From an uncultured Oscillospiraceae bacterium (lineage in GTDB: Bacteria; Bacillota; Clostridia; Oscillospirales; Acutalibacteraceae): a stretch of 8,865 bases of DNA. The position numbers were made by a program, and so were the translations under genes. The notes under the pieces were generated by a model that did no database searches, was not told the origin of the DNA, and saw nothing but the letters and a program-made list of their open reading frames with translations. The stretch is taken from assembly GCA_900552115.1 (NCBI GenBank), contig URYP01000087.1, forward strand, positions 1 through 8,865. The letters run 5' to 3'. Position 1 is the first letter of the stretch, and every line of letters starts with the position of its first letter. Below, piece by piece: positions 1-6,744 of this stretch.

Positions 1-2711
1 AAATGGGCATTCATTTTATAACGCTGCTGCGGAAAAATTATCGTTTTGGGCGCATCGATAATATTTTCCTTGTGGATTTTGTGGGTTGCGTACAACATGG
101 TGATAAAGACCACCAGGAACACGCTGAGCACACTGATGCCGATACTGGTCCACGGCAGCATGAAACCGATATCCACCCCAATCATGATACTGCTGTACAT
201 CGCATACGTGATCAGCAGGGAGATAGGCAGGCCGAACAACAGCGCCTTGAGACCGTAGAAGACGCATTCGAACCGCATCATACGCTTGAAGCCTTTGGGG
301 CTCATGCCCACCGATTCCAGCATGGCAAATTCCCGGCGCCGCAAATGGATGTTGGTGGAGATGGTGTTGAACACGTTCGCCACCGTAATCAGCGAAATGA
401 GGGTGATGAATCCGTAGGTAAACACCTGCAGGATACCCTGGAACCGGCGTTCGTAATCGAGGTCGTCGTTCAAATCACGCAGGCCGTCCGTCGTCAATTG
501 ATTGCTCTGCAGTATCTTCTGAATATCCTGTGCAGCCTTGGCGGAATTCGGCGCGGTAAACAGCATGCGGACATATCCGGTAATGGTAGTGCCGTCCGAC
601 TGATACCTCTCCGCGGAGTTTTTCCCGATCTGTGTCCGGATATTTTCAATTTGTGTATCCGGCAGGATCAGCCACAACCCGCCGCTGTCGTCATTGACCG
701 AGATGCCCATCGGCGGCGTATCCGTAAACGCCCCGATACGCACGGACAAAAGCTGGTTGGCGGAAGCCGTCATTTCCGTTTCGTCTCCCCACAGGGCGGA
801 GGAGCTGAGGGACAACGTGCGCAGGCGGTCGTCTTTAAAGATTTGGCTGGTCTGGTAACGCTGGGAGGCTGAATTGTAGGTGTGCGTGCTGCGCATCGCC
901 ACCGCCTGCAGCGCGTCGCCTTTATAATTCGCCGCGTTCAGCCCCAATTCGCCAAGGTAACGGTCAAAGGACGCTTCGTCCATAACCAGCAGCGCCACCG
1001 GCAGGTTCAGCCTGCCGGATTCCATGGACCAGCCCTGTGCCTCCCGGTCCGTCCAATATCCCTGCCCCGCCTCGTCTTCATCCAGTACCGTCAGCAGGCT
1101 GATGGTTTCCTGCTTCGATGCGGCCGTAACGCTTTCCAGCGATGCCATTTGGTCAAACAGACGATTGGCGGTATCATCGTTCACCGCAGAATCGACGGTA
1201 TAGTTGACGCGCTGATAGGAATATTCGATGTCGTAATTCTGGCTTTGAATCACCTGTTGGGAGCCGCCGAACGCATACATCGTGAAGGCCGAGGCGCTGA
1301 TGAACAGCACCACGCTGATCGCCAGCGACATCACCGTGCTGCGGTAGCGCCGGCGGCTGCGTTTCAGGTTTTTTAAGGCCATTTCCCCTTCAAAACCGAA
1401 CAGCTTGCGGGTGATGCGGGAGGTTTTCACCTGTCTGGCCCTCACCTGGATATCCTGCGACTGCCGGATCGCTTCAATGGCCGTCACCCGGGAGGCCCGG
1501 CGCGAGGGAATAAACGCGGAGATAAGAATGGTCAGCAATCCCAGCACGGCGGCCGCCACGATGGCCCAAATGGATACGGACAGGTGCATGGTCAGACTGT
1601 CCGACCCCCAGATGCCCTTAAACCAGTCCCCGATAAAGTGGATGGTCACGCCGATGCCGCCGATACCGGCGACAATCCCCAGGGGAATACCGATCGCACT
1701 GATAAACAGGGCCTCAAACAGCACCGATTGCTTTAACTGCTTGCGGGTGGCGCCGATGCTGGACAGCAGCCCAAACTCACGCGACCGCTCGCTGACCGAA
1801 ATGGCAAACGCGTTATAGATCAGGGAAATGGAGCCCACCATGATGATGCCTATAAGGATGACCGCCATGGCCCCAATCATGGAGGTAATATTTTCGTTGC
1901 CAAATATCCCCATCATCTGCAACAGTTCGGAATGCTGCTGCGTCGTGAGGTAACTGGAATCAGGAAGCGCCTGCACAATGGCCTGCGCGTCCCTCGCCTG
2001 GCCGGTCAGGATGTACAGGTCGGCCGGGCAGGCGGCCGACGTGCTGTCCGGCCGGGTGATGAGGGTATAACCGGGCGCGGAATAATCCTCCACATACCAG
2101 TTGGGGCGTTCGCAGATGCCCACGATCGTATACGTTTGTTTCTGCGTGTCCTTAAGGCGTTCCGCCACTTTGCCGGTATCCTCGTCATAAATGAGAGGAT
2201 TGTACTGATGCAGGGTATCGCCATCTAAGTCGCGGCGGCCCACCGCAATATCCAGAGTGTCGCCTATTTTATAATACACGCCGCCGTTTTCCGCGACGTG
2301 CTGGGGGATAACGACCTCATGGCCGTTCTCCGGCAGGCGGCCCTGTATCAGATTGACCGGCACCGTTTCAAACATGGCGTCATCCCATGCGGTCACATAC
2401 CAATAGGGTTTATCCGTATTCTTGCCGCCCTCCAGCACCGCGTATCCAAGCGTCCGCATGGTGCCCAGCCGCTCAACGCGGTTGTCCTGGCGGACCTGCC
2501 GCTCGGCATCCTCCGAAACGCCCGATACGGTAGCGTACCATTCGCCCTCCTCCGCGATTACCGATTCCACCAGATAATTCTGCAGCGTGGATATCATGGT
2601 GGTAACGGCGGTAATCATGGACACTGACAAAATGACGCCGATGATGGTGACAATCGTGCGCACCTTGTTCTTTTTCAGGTTCTTCCGGGTGACCTTGTTC
2701 AGCACGTTCAT
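1..2711 (-). CDS. Double-FtsX ABC transporter permease, 3' end beyond window edge
   Basis: This is a membrane subunit of a MacB/FtsX-type (type VII) ABC transporter, open for 903 codons from the ATG at 2711 to the left edge with no stop, so the C-terminus is missing. I translated the minus strand by hand. One helix lies at about residues 19-42, then a soluble segment (about 45-275), three helices (about 277-303, 329-352, 375-397) forming the first FtsX domain, and a motif SRRASRVTAIEAIR near 403. A second half begins near 444 (MALKNLKRSRRR) with a helix at 455-478, a soluble segment (480-755) and a second FtsX domain (helices about 757-780, 813-837, 854-876). The text after KENIIDA is normally close to the end of such proteins, so probably little is lost. 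The ATG overlaps the ATPase stop as ATGA; GAGGTG lies 8 bases upstream. It probably works with that ATPase. The substrate is unknown; export or detoxification of an envelope-active compound is inference. Helix limits are by eye. Confidence 0.93.
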   Translation of the reverse strand, partial: MNVLNKVTRKNLKKNKVRTIVTIIGVILSVSMITAVTTMISTLQNYLVESVIAEEGEWYATVSGVSEDAERQVRQDNRVERLGTMRTLGYAVLEGGKNTDKPYWYVTAWDDAMFETVPVNLIQGRLPENGHEVVIPQHVAENGGVYYKIGDTLDIAVGRRDLDGDTLHQYNPLIYDEDTGKVAERLKDTQKQTYTIVGICERPNWYVEDYSAPGYTLITRPDSTSAACPADLYILTGQARDAQAIVQALPDSSYLTTQQHSELLQMMGIFGNENITSMIGAMAVILIGIIMVGSISLIYNAFAISVSERSREFGLLSSIGATRKQLKQSVLFEALFISAIGIPLGIVAGIGGIGVTIHFIGDWFKGIWGSDSLTMHLSVSIWAIVAAAVLGLLTILISAFIPSRRASRVTAIEAIRQSQDIQVRARQVKTSRITRKLFGFEGEMALKNLKRSRRRYRSTVMSLAISVVLFISASAFTMYAFGGSQQVIQSQNYDIEYSYQRVNYTVDSAVNDDTANRLFDQMASLESVTAASKQETISLLTVLDEDEAGQGYWTDREAQGWSMESGRLNLPVALLVMDEASFDRYLGELGLNAANYKGDALQAVAMRSTHTYNSASQRYQTSQIFKDDRLRTLSLSSSALWGDETEMTASANQLLSVRIGAFTDTPPMGISVNDDSGGLWLILPDTQIENIRTQIGKNSAERYQSDGTTITGYVRMLFTAPNSAKAAQDIQKILQSNQLTTDGLRDLNDDLDYERRFQGILQVFTYGFITLISLITVANVFNTISTNIHLRRREFAMLESVGMSPKGFKRMMRFECVFYGLKALLFGLPISLLITYAMYSSIMIGVDIGFMLPWTSIGISVLSVFLVVFITMLYATHKIHKENIIDAPKTIIFPQQRYKMNAH

Positions 2712-3391
2712 CGGCGGATCACCTCATCCTTGGCGATGCGGCCGTCCTCTATGGCGATGATACGGTCAGCCTGCATGGCGATATTTTCGTCATGGGTGAT
2801 CATAATCAGCGTCTGGTGGTACCGTTTGTTGGACATTTTAAGCAGTTCCACGATCTCCTGGCTGTTGCGGCTGTCCAGGTTACCGGTCGGCTCGTCGGCC
2901 AGCACCAGCGCCGGCGCGTTAATCAGCGCCCGGCCAATGGACACCCGCTGCTGCTGTCCGCCGGAAAGCTGATTGGGCAGGTGTTCCTGCCGGTCCTGCA
3001 GCTGGAGCACCCCTAACAGGTCGTTAAGACGATCGTCGTTGACCTTTCGTCCATCCAACAGCAGCGGCAGGGTCATGTTCTCCACCACGCTGAGCACCGG
3101 GATAAGGTTATAAAACTGATAGATCAGCCCCACCTCACGGCGGCGGAAAATAGCCAGCTGTTCCTCATTCTGGGCATACACGTCCCGGCCGTCGATGAAT
3201 ACCTTGCCGAAGCTGGGGACATCCACACCGCCCAGAATATGCAGCAGGGTGGATTTGCCCGAGCCGGATGGACCGATAATGGCTACAAATTCCCCTTGCT
3301 CCACCGCAAAGGATACATTGTCCAGCGCCTGCACCTGGTTGTCGCCTCGGCCATAGGTTTTGCACAAATTGTCTACTCTCAGAATCTCCAT
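2708..3391 (-). CDS. ABC transporter ATP-binding protein, MacB/LolD-like
   Basis: This is the cytoplasmic ATPase that energises the adjacent FtsX-type permease. At 227 residues it has the usual length of the MacB/LolD/FtsE-like class. Visible motifs in order are Walker A GPSGSGKS (40-47), Q-loop Gln92 in IYQFYNL, signature LSGGQQQR (142-149), Walker B LVLADEP (162-168; Asp166 and catalytic Glu167) followed by the D-loop NLDS, and the switch His200 in ITHD. All catalytic residues are present, so the protein should be active. The start is supported by AAGGAG at 3401-3406, nine bases upstream. It is the first gene of a two-gene unit with its own promoter, placed just after the terminator of the two-component genes, and its TGA overlaps the permease ATG by four bases, which suggests translational coupling and a fixed stoichiometry. 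Family assignment is secure; substrate is not known. Confidence 0.97.
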   Translation of the reverse strand: MEILRVDNLCKTYGRGDNQVQALDNVSFAVEQGEFVAIIGPSGSGKSTLLHILGGVDVPSFGKVFIDGRDVYAQNEEQLAIFRRREVGLIYQFYNLIPVLSVVENMTLPLLLDGRKVNDDRLNDLLGVLQLQDRQEHLPNQLSGGQQQRVSIGRALINAPALVLADEPTGNLDSRNSQEIVELLKMSNKRYHQTLIMITHDENIAMQADRIIAIEDGRIAKDEVIRR

Positions 3392-3421
3392 ACCGTCTCT
3401 CTCCTTCCGGTTGTTGGGGCT

Positions 3422-3450
3422 ATTATACCCAGCGTATATAACACGCCGGT
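3422..3450 (-). promoter_or_regulatory. Putative promoter of the ABC transporter genes
   Basis: The minus strand has a perfect -10 hexamer TATAAT (3422-3427). With a 17-base spacer the -35 position (3445-3450) reads ACCGGC, which is a poor match to TTGACA. Transcription would begin near 3415, giving a leader of about 24 bases with AAGGAG at 3401-3406. A good -10 with a poor -35 next to a dyad is the usual look of an activator-dependent promoter; that reading is inference. Confidence 0.55.
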
Positions 3451-3476
3451 GACTTTTTGATTACAAAAGCGTCACC
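3448..3476 (-). promoter_or_regulatory. Dyad GGTGAC-N17-GTCACC, candidate response-regulator operator
   Basis: Perfect 6-base inverted arms (3448-3453 and 3471-3476) flank an AT-rich 17-base centre. The left arm overlaps the weak -35 of the transporter promoter by three bases, a position used by activators. It lies just after the two-component terminator, and no T-tract follows it in the transcribed direction, so it is not itself a terminator. Binding by the neighbouring OmpR-type regulator is inference; many such regulators prefer direct repeats. Confidence 0.4.
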
Positions 3477-3478
3477 GC

Positions 3479-3510
3479 AAAAAATGCCGGCGGCCACTGC
3501 AGCCGCCGGC
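3479..3510 (-). terminator. Intrinsic terminator after the histidine kinase gene
   Basis: On the minus strand a perfect 9-base-pair GC stem (GCCGGCGGC at 3502-3510 pairing with GCCGCCGGC at 3486-3494, 7-base loop) is followed by A and then six T residues (3484-3479). It begins 16 bases after the kinase stop codon. It separates the CBS/DUF896/two-component unit from the ABC transporter unit, so the transporter needs its own promoter. Confidence 0.87.
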
Positions 3511-3526
3511 GCCGGGCCAACCGGAG

Positions 3527-4537
3527 TCATACTACCTGTTTATAAAACTTGATGACAAACTGCGAACCGCCCCGCGGGTGGTTCTGCGCCATCACCGTGC
3601 CGTTTTGCGAGGTGATAATCATGCGGGCCAGTGACAGCCCGACGCCGAACCCCGTCGACTGGGTGTTCTGGCCCCGATAAAACCGCTCAAAAATGTGGGG
3701 CAGGTCCTCCGGTGCAATGCCGATGCCGCTGTCGTGAATCGACAGTTCTGTAAACAGTGGGCTTTCCTGCCATGTTACCCAGATATCCCCCTCCGGCGGC
3801 GTATGTTCCATGCAGTTTTTGAGAATATTCTCGACCGCCTCGGTCGTCCAGGCAAGGTCGCCCATAAACGACGCATCCGCTTCCCCGTCAACATGCAGGG
3901 TCTGGCCCCGCAGCTCCATGGGTACGGCCAGCGGCTCCGCCGCCTTGTCCACCACATCTTTGAGCCGCACCGTCTGGCGGTCAAACCGCACTGTGCCTGC
4001 GTCAATTTTTGAAATTTTCAGCAGCGCCACCATCAGCCAGTCCATCCGGGCGAGGAGGGTCTGCATATCCCGCAGCAGCTCCCGCCGACGCTGCGGCGCT
4101 AGATCCGGCTGCTGCAGGAAGGACACGATCATGTTCATCGAGGTCAGCGGGGTACGCAGCTGATGGGAAATATCGGCCAGGGAATCGGCCAGATACCGCT
4201 TGTCCCGCACCAGCAGCTCCGCCTGCTGCCGCAGGGTCAGCGTCATCTTGTAGACCTCGCTGCGCAGTACGGCCAGTTCGCCTTCCTCCTGGTCATCGAA
4301 GGGAAAGGGCGCACCGCCGTGCAGGATACCGTCCAGCTGGCAGCTCAAATCCGCAATGGCGTCGAATCGCCGGCGGGACACCAGAATAAACCACAGCACA
4401 AACGCCGCCGACAGGCCGAGAGCCAGCAGCGCCGCGGCCGGAGACAGGATCAGTCCGGCCAGTACACCCGCCAGCGCAACGCCGCCGCCTATCAGCAGGG
4501 CCCGCCGTATTTCCGGATTACGCCAAAATCGCATCAT
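3527..4537 (-). CDS. Sensor histidine kinase with minimal extracellular region
   Basis: This is a membrane histidine kinase that should phosphorylate the response regulator encoded just upstream. In its 336 residues, a hydrophobic stretch at about 13-53, broken by SP at 32-33, reads as two helices joined by a loop of only a few residues. A short linker follows, then the dimerisation/H-box SHQLRTP with phospho-acceptor His125, N-box ENILKNCMEHTP (Asn237, Asn241), G1 box DSGIGI (269-274), F-box FERFYRG (283-289) and G2 box GFGVGLSLA (296-304). All are intact. With no periplasmic domain and no PAS or GAF domain seen, it resembles intramembrane-sensing kinases of the BceS/LiaS kind, which take their signal from a membrane partner; here the nearby permease is the obvious candidate (inference). 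Its ATG overlaps the regulator stop by one base (TGATG). A second ATG follows directly at 4534. The terminator lies 16 bases past the stop. Confidence 0.96.
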   Translation of the reverse strand: MMRFWRNPEIRRALLIGGGVALAGVLAGLILSPAAALLALGLSAAFVLWFILVSRRRFDAIADLSCQLDGILHGGAPFPFDDQEEGELAVLRSEVYKMTLTLRQQAELLVRDKRYLADSLADISHQLRTPLTSMNMIVSFLQQPDLAPQRRRELLRDMQTLLARMDWLMVALLKISKIDAGTVRFDRQTVRLKDVVDKAAEPLAVPMELRGQTLHVDGEADASFMGDLAWTTEAVENILKNCMEHTPPEGDIWVTWQESPLFTELSIHDSGIGIAPEDLPHIFERFYRGQNTQSTGFGVGLSLARMIITSQNGTVMAQNHPRGGSQFVIKFYKQVV

Positions 4538-5208
4538 CAGTCACCGACCTTATAACCCAGGCCCCGCACCGTGCGGATAATGGTGGGATTCTGGGGATCG
4601 TCTTCAATTTTGTCCCGCAGGCGCTTGATGTATACCGTAAGGGTATTGTCGTTGACAAATTCCCCCGCGATATCCCAGATGTTTTCAAGAAGCTGCGCGC
4701 GGGTCATCACCACGCCCTGGTTATTAAGGAACACCAGCAAAAGCCGGTATTCCAGCGCCGACAGATACACCTCACGGCCTTCCTTGTGCACCGTGCCCCG
4801 CACCGCGTCCACCTGCAGGTTGCCGATTTCATAAATGGAGGCGGTCTTGCCGGTGCGCCGCAGCACGTTGCGGATGCGGGAGAGCAGCTCGAGCGGCCGG
4901 AAAGGCTTGGCGATGTAATCGTCGGCGCCCATGTCCAGCCCGGTCACCACGCTCATTTCATCGCCCGAGGCCGTTAAAAAGATGACTGCCGTGTGATAGG
5001 CTTTTTTGGCTGCCGTACAGACGGCGTACCCGTTGCCATCCGCCAGTGAAATATCCAGCAGGATCAAATCGAAAGTCTCCCGTTCCAGCGCCTGCATGGC
5101 GTCGTTCTGCCCGATGGCCGTCACCACGTCAAAGCCCTCCTGTTGCAGCAGGCAGGCTAGGTTTTTAACGATATCCGCATCGTCTTCCACCAGCAAAATC
5201 CGCGTCAT
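4537..5208 (-). CDS. OmpR/PhoB-family response regulator
   Basis: This is a cytoplasmic DNA-binding response regulator, 223 residues from the chosen start. The receiver domain (about 1-115) has the acidic pair Asp9/Asp10, phospho-acceptor Asp52 in LLDIS, Thr79 and Lys101 in YIAKPF. A winged-helix effector domain (about 124-223) contains RVQLLENIW-like and TVYIKRLRDKIE segments and ends with the typical RTVRGLGYK. The start at 5208 gives the standard N-terminus MTRILLVEDD and has a G-rich Shine-Dalgarno-like AGGGGGG nine bases upstream. An in-frame ATG at 5235 would add nine residues and overlaps the upstream stop as ATGA, so it cannot be excluded. It is paired with the kinase by a one-base overlap. 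Likely targets are its own operon or the transporter promoter at 3422-3476 (inference). Confidence 0.95.
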   Translation of the reverse strand: MTRILLVEDDADIVKNLACLLQQEGFDVVTAIGQNDAMQALERETFDLILLDISLADGNGYAVCTAAKKAYHTAVIFLTASGDEMSVVTGLDMGADDYIAKPFRPLELLSRIRNVLRRTGKTASIYEIGNLQVDAVRGTVHKEGREVYLSALEYRLLLVFLNNQGVVMTRAQLLENIWDIAGEFVNDNTLTVYIKRLRDKIEDDPQNPTIIRTVRGLGYKVGD

Positions 5209-5217
5209 GGCCTCTTT

Positions 5218-5224
5218 CCCCCCT
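5218..5224 (-). promoter_or_regulatory. Ribosome binding site choosing the regulator start
   Basis: AGGGGGG on the minus strand lies nine bases before the ATG at 5208. The alternative ATG at 5235 has only a weak GGATAA upstream. This favours 5208 over the longer form, although the ATGA overlap at 5235 leaves room for coupled initiation there. Confidence 0.5.
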
Positions 5225-5231
5225 ACCGTTT

Positions 5232-5438
5232 TCATGTGGTTATCCGTTTCAGCGGTTGACGGCGGCCATCCGCCCCTTCCACTACCACGGCATCCAGCTG
5301 CCGGGTGACCTGTCCCCGTATGTCTGCGAGATAAACCGAGTAGAGCCGCTTTTGCTCTTCCGCCTCTTGCGGCGTGAGGCCCTCTTCCCGTTTCTTTTTG
5401 GCCAGCGCGTTGATGCGCGCAATCAATTCTTTGGTCAT
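5232..5438 (-). CDS. ynzC: DUF896 (UPF0291) protein, YnzC-like
   Basis: This small 68-residue cytoplasmic protein is recognisable as the DUF896/YnzC family by its N-terminal ARINALAKK, the EEGLTPQEAEEQKRL helix-turn-helix-like hairpin, and Y-L-x-x-I-R-G-Q-V followed by LDAVVVEGADG. Family members are short helical-hairpin proteins of unproven function. In Bacillus subtilis ynzC is next to yneA and yneB in an SOS-regulated operon. No yneA or LexA box is seen here. The start is fixed by a strong GGAGG six bases upstream of the ATG. Twelve bases separate it from the CBS gene, and its TGA overlaps an in-frame ATG of the response regulator. Finding it inside a two-component operon is unusual. Confidence 0.9.
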   Translation of the reverse strand: MTKELIARINALAKKKREEGLTPQEAEEQKRLYSVYLADIRGQVTRQLDAVVVEGADGRRQPLKRITT

Positions 5439-5450
5439 ACGTAGCCTCCG

Positions 5451-5882
5451 TCAGCCGGCAGCGGAATCCCGCAGAGAAGCCGCCTGTTCCTTTTCATAGA
5501 AATAGTGAATGACGTCTTTGCGGGTGATAATCCCGACAAACGCCTGCCGGTCGTCCACCACCGGCACAAAGTTCTGCTCCATCACCCGCAGCAGCAGCTC
5601 ATCCATGGTGGCGTTTACCGTAACCGCCGGGTTCCATGCCGGCCTCAGGATGTCCCGCACAAAAGAGGTTTCCTGCGTTTTAACATCGGCCTTGCTGTAT
5701 TTAACGATGGCCCACAGGAAATCGCCCTCGCTGACGGTGCCGACATACCGGCCGTCCCGCTCGATCACCGGCAGGGCCGTATAACCGTGCGCCCGCATCT
5801 TTTCCAGCCCCTGCCGCAGGGTGTTGTCATGATATAAATAGGCCACGTTCACCTTGGGCCTGAGTAAAAACAAAATGTTCAT
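5451..5882 (-). CDS. Two-CBS-domain protein
   Basis: This is a 143-residue cytoplasmic protein made almost wholly of a CBS pair (Bateman module). CBS1 spans about 11-63, with ALPVI and GTVSEGD carrying the S-x-x-D ribose-contact motif (Ser51, Asp54). CBS2 spans about 77-130, with FVPVVDD and GIITRKD (Thr120, Asp123). Such modules bind adenine nucleotides (AMP, ATP, in some cases c-di-AMP); the preserved S/T-x-x-D motifs suggest ligand binding, but the ligand is not known. The N-terminus MNILFLLRPK is typical of a small stand-alone CBS family common in Clostridia. AAGGAG lies eight bases before the ATG, and a near-consensus promoter lies upstream at 5920-5948. It is the first gene of a unit that continues with ynzC, the regulator and the kinase. 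A role in sensing energy state for that unit is inference. Confidence 0.93.
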   Translation of the reverse strand: MNILFLLRPKVNVAYLYHDNTLRQGLEKMRAHGYTALPVIERDGRYVGTVSEGDFLWAIVKYSKADVKTQETSFVRDILRPAWNPAVTVNATMDELLLRVMEQNFVPVVDDRQAFVGIITRKDVIHYFYEKEQAASLRDSAAG

Positions 5883-5919
5883 GGGGACGACTCCTTTTCA
5901 CGTCCATGAGACTCCCTTG

Positions 5920-5948
5920 ACTATAGCAGGAGGTCGCATGGCTGTCAA
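5920..5948 (-). promoter_or_regulatory. Sigma-A promoter of the CBS-ynzC-regulator-kinase unit
   Basis: On the minus strand TTGACA (5943-5948), a 17-base spacer and TATAGT (5920-5925) form a near-consensus vegetative promoter. Transcription would start near 5913, giving a leader of about 30 bases that includes AAGGAG. The -35 lies about 17 bases past the thiD stop, and no terminator is visible between them, so thiamine-operon readthrough into this unit is possible. Confidence 0.8.
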
Positions 5949-5953
5949 TTGAC
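5944..5953 (-). repeat. 10-base palindrome over the -35 (candidate operator)
   Basis: GTCAATTGAC is a perfect palindrome sharing five bases with the -35 hexamer TTGACA. It carries GTCA/TGAC half-sites, as does the dyad at 3448-3476, but in a different arrangement. A repressor or autoregulatory site is possible, yet a palindrome of this length can arise by chance next to a consensus -35. Confidence 0.3.
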
Positions 5954-5964
5954 GACCAGGTATG

Positions 5965-6744
5965 CTACAGGTTGATCATATGGTTCAGCGGACCGCTGCC
6001 GCGGCCGAGACGCAGTCCCGCTTTCAGTGCCTGGGTAATATACTCCTTGGCCCGATCCACACTGTCCGTAAGCGGGTATCCCAGCGCCAGATTGCTGGCA
6101 ATGGCGCTCGACAAAGTGCAGCCGGTGCCGTGCGTATTCTCCGTCTCCACCCGCTCCCCTGCGAACCACTGGGCGCGGCCGCCGGCAAACAGCAGATCGT
6201 CCGCCGTTTCCGGCAGGTGGCCGCCCTTGATCAGGACAGCTCCCCGGAAATGCTGCGCGATGATCCGCGCGGCCTCCATCATGTCCTCCCGGCTCTGAAT
6301 TGTCCGGCCGCTGAACGCTTCCGCCTCCGGAATGTTGGGGGTAATGATCTCCGCCAGCGGGAACAGCTTGTCCCGCAGCACGCCCGCGGCCCCCTCCGCC
6401 ATCAGACGGCCGCCGCTGGTGGCTACCATCACCGGGTCGAGCACGACGTGCCGCGCCCGATAACGGGTCAGGGCTTCGGCGATAACGTCAACGAGCGGAG
6501 CGCTGCTGACCATACCGATTTTCACCGCGTCCGGCACAATGTCGGTAAAGATACAGTCGAGCTGCTGCCTGAGAAAATCGGGGGCCGTTTCCTGTACGCC
6601 GTATACGCCGGTGGTATTCTGCGCCGTCAGCGCCGTAATCGCACTCATGGCATACACTTTGTGCGCGGTCATGGTTTTGATATCCGCCTGGATACCGGCG
6701 CCGCCGCTGCAATCCGAGCCGGCGATGGTCAATACGGTTTTCAT
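5965..6744 (-). CDS. thiD: Hydroxymethylpyrimidine/phosphomethylpyrimidine kinase
   Basis: ThiD phosphorylates HMP to HMP-P and then HMP-PP, the pyrimidine substrate for ThiE in thiamine phosphate synthesis, in the cytoplasm. The 259-residue protein has normal length and the ribokinase-like fold motifs: GSDCSGGAGIQAD (9-21), QNTTGV (42-47), KIGM (75-78), DPVM (103-106), TPNIPEAE (135-142), IKGGH (172-176) and HGTGCTLSSA (205-214), with the anion-hole/catalytic Cys209. An ATG at 6759 adds five residues but itself contains the Shine-Dalgarno; GGAGG at 6753-6757 stands eight bases before the ATG at 6744, and that ATG overlaps the HAD stop as ATGA, so 6744 is preferred. It is the last gene of the thiE-HAD-thiD unit. 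No terminator follows within the short gap before the next promoter. Confidence 0.96.
   Translation of the reverse strand: MKTVLTIAGSDCSGGAGIQADIKTMTAHKVYAMSAITALTAQNTTGVYGVQETAPDFLRQQLDCIFTDIVPDAVKIGMVSSAPLVDVIAEALTRYRARHVVLDPVMVATSGGRLMAEGAAGVLRDKLFPLAEIITPNIPEAEAFSGRTIQSREDMMEAARIIAQHFRGAVLIKGGHLPETADDLLFAGGRAQWFAGERVETENTHGTGCTLSSAIASNLALGYPLTDSVDRAKEYITQALKAGLRLGRGSGPLNHMINL

Noticed and set aside
3..872. Long open frame on the plus strand (289 codons)
   Set aside because: It is wholly antisense to the permease, whose minus-strand frame is open for 903 codons with clear FtsX motifs. The plus-strand product is low-complexity, His/Arg/Gln-rich and resembles no family.
3448..3476. Dyad considered as a second terminator for the kinase operon
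   Set aside because: Only six paired bases with a 17-base loop and no following T-tract; the terminator at 3479-3510 already serves this role.
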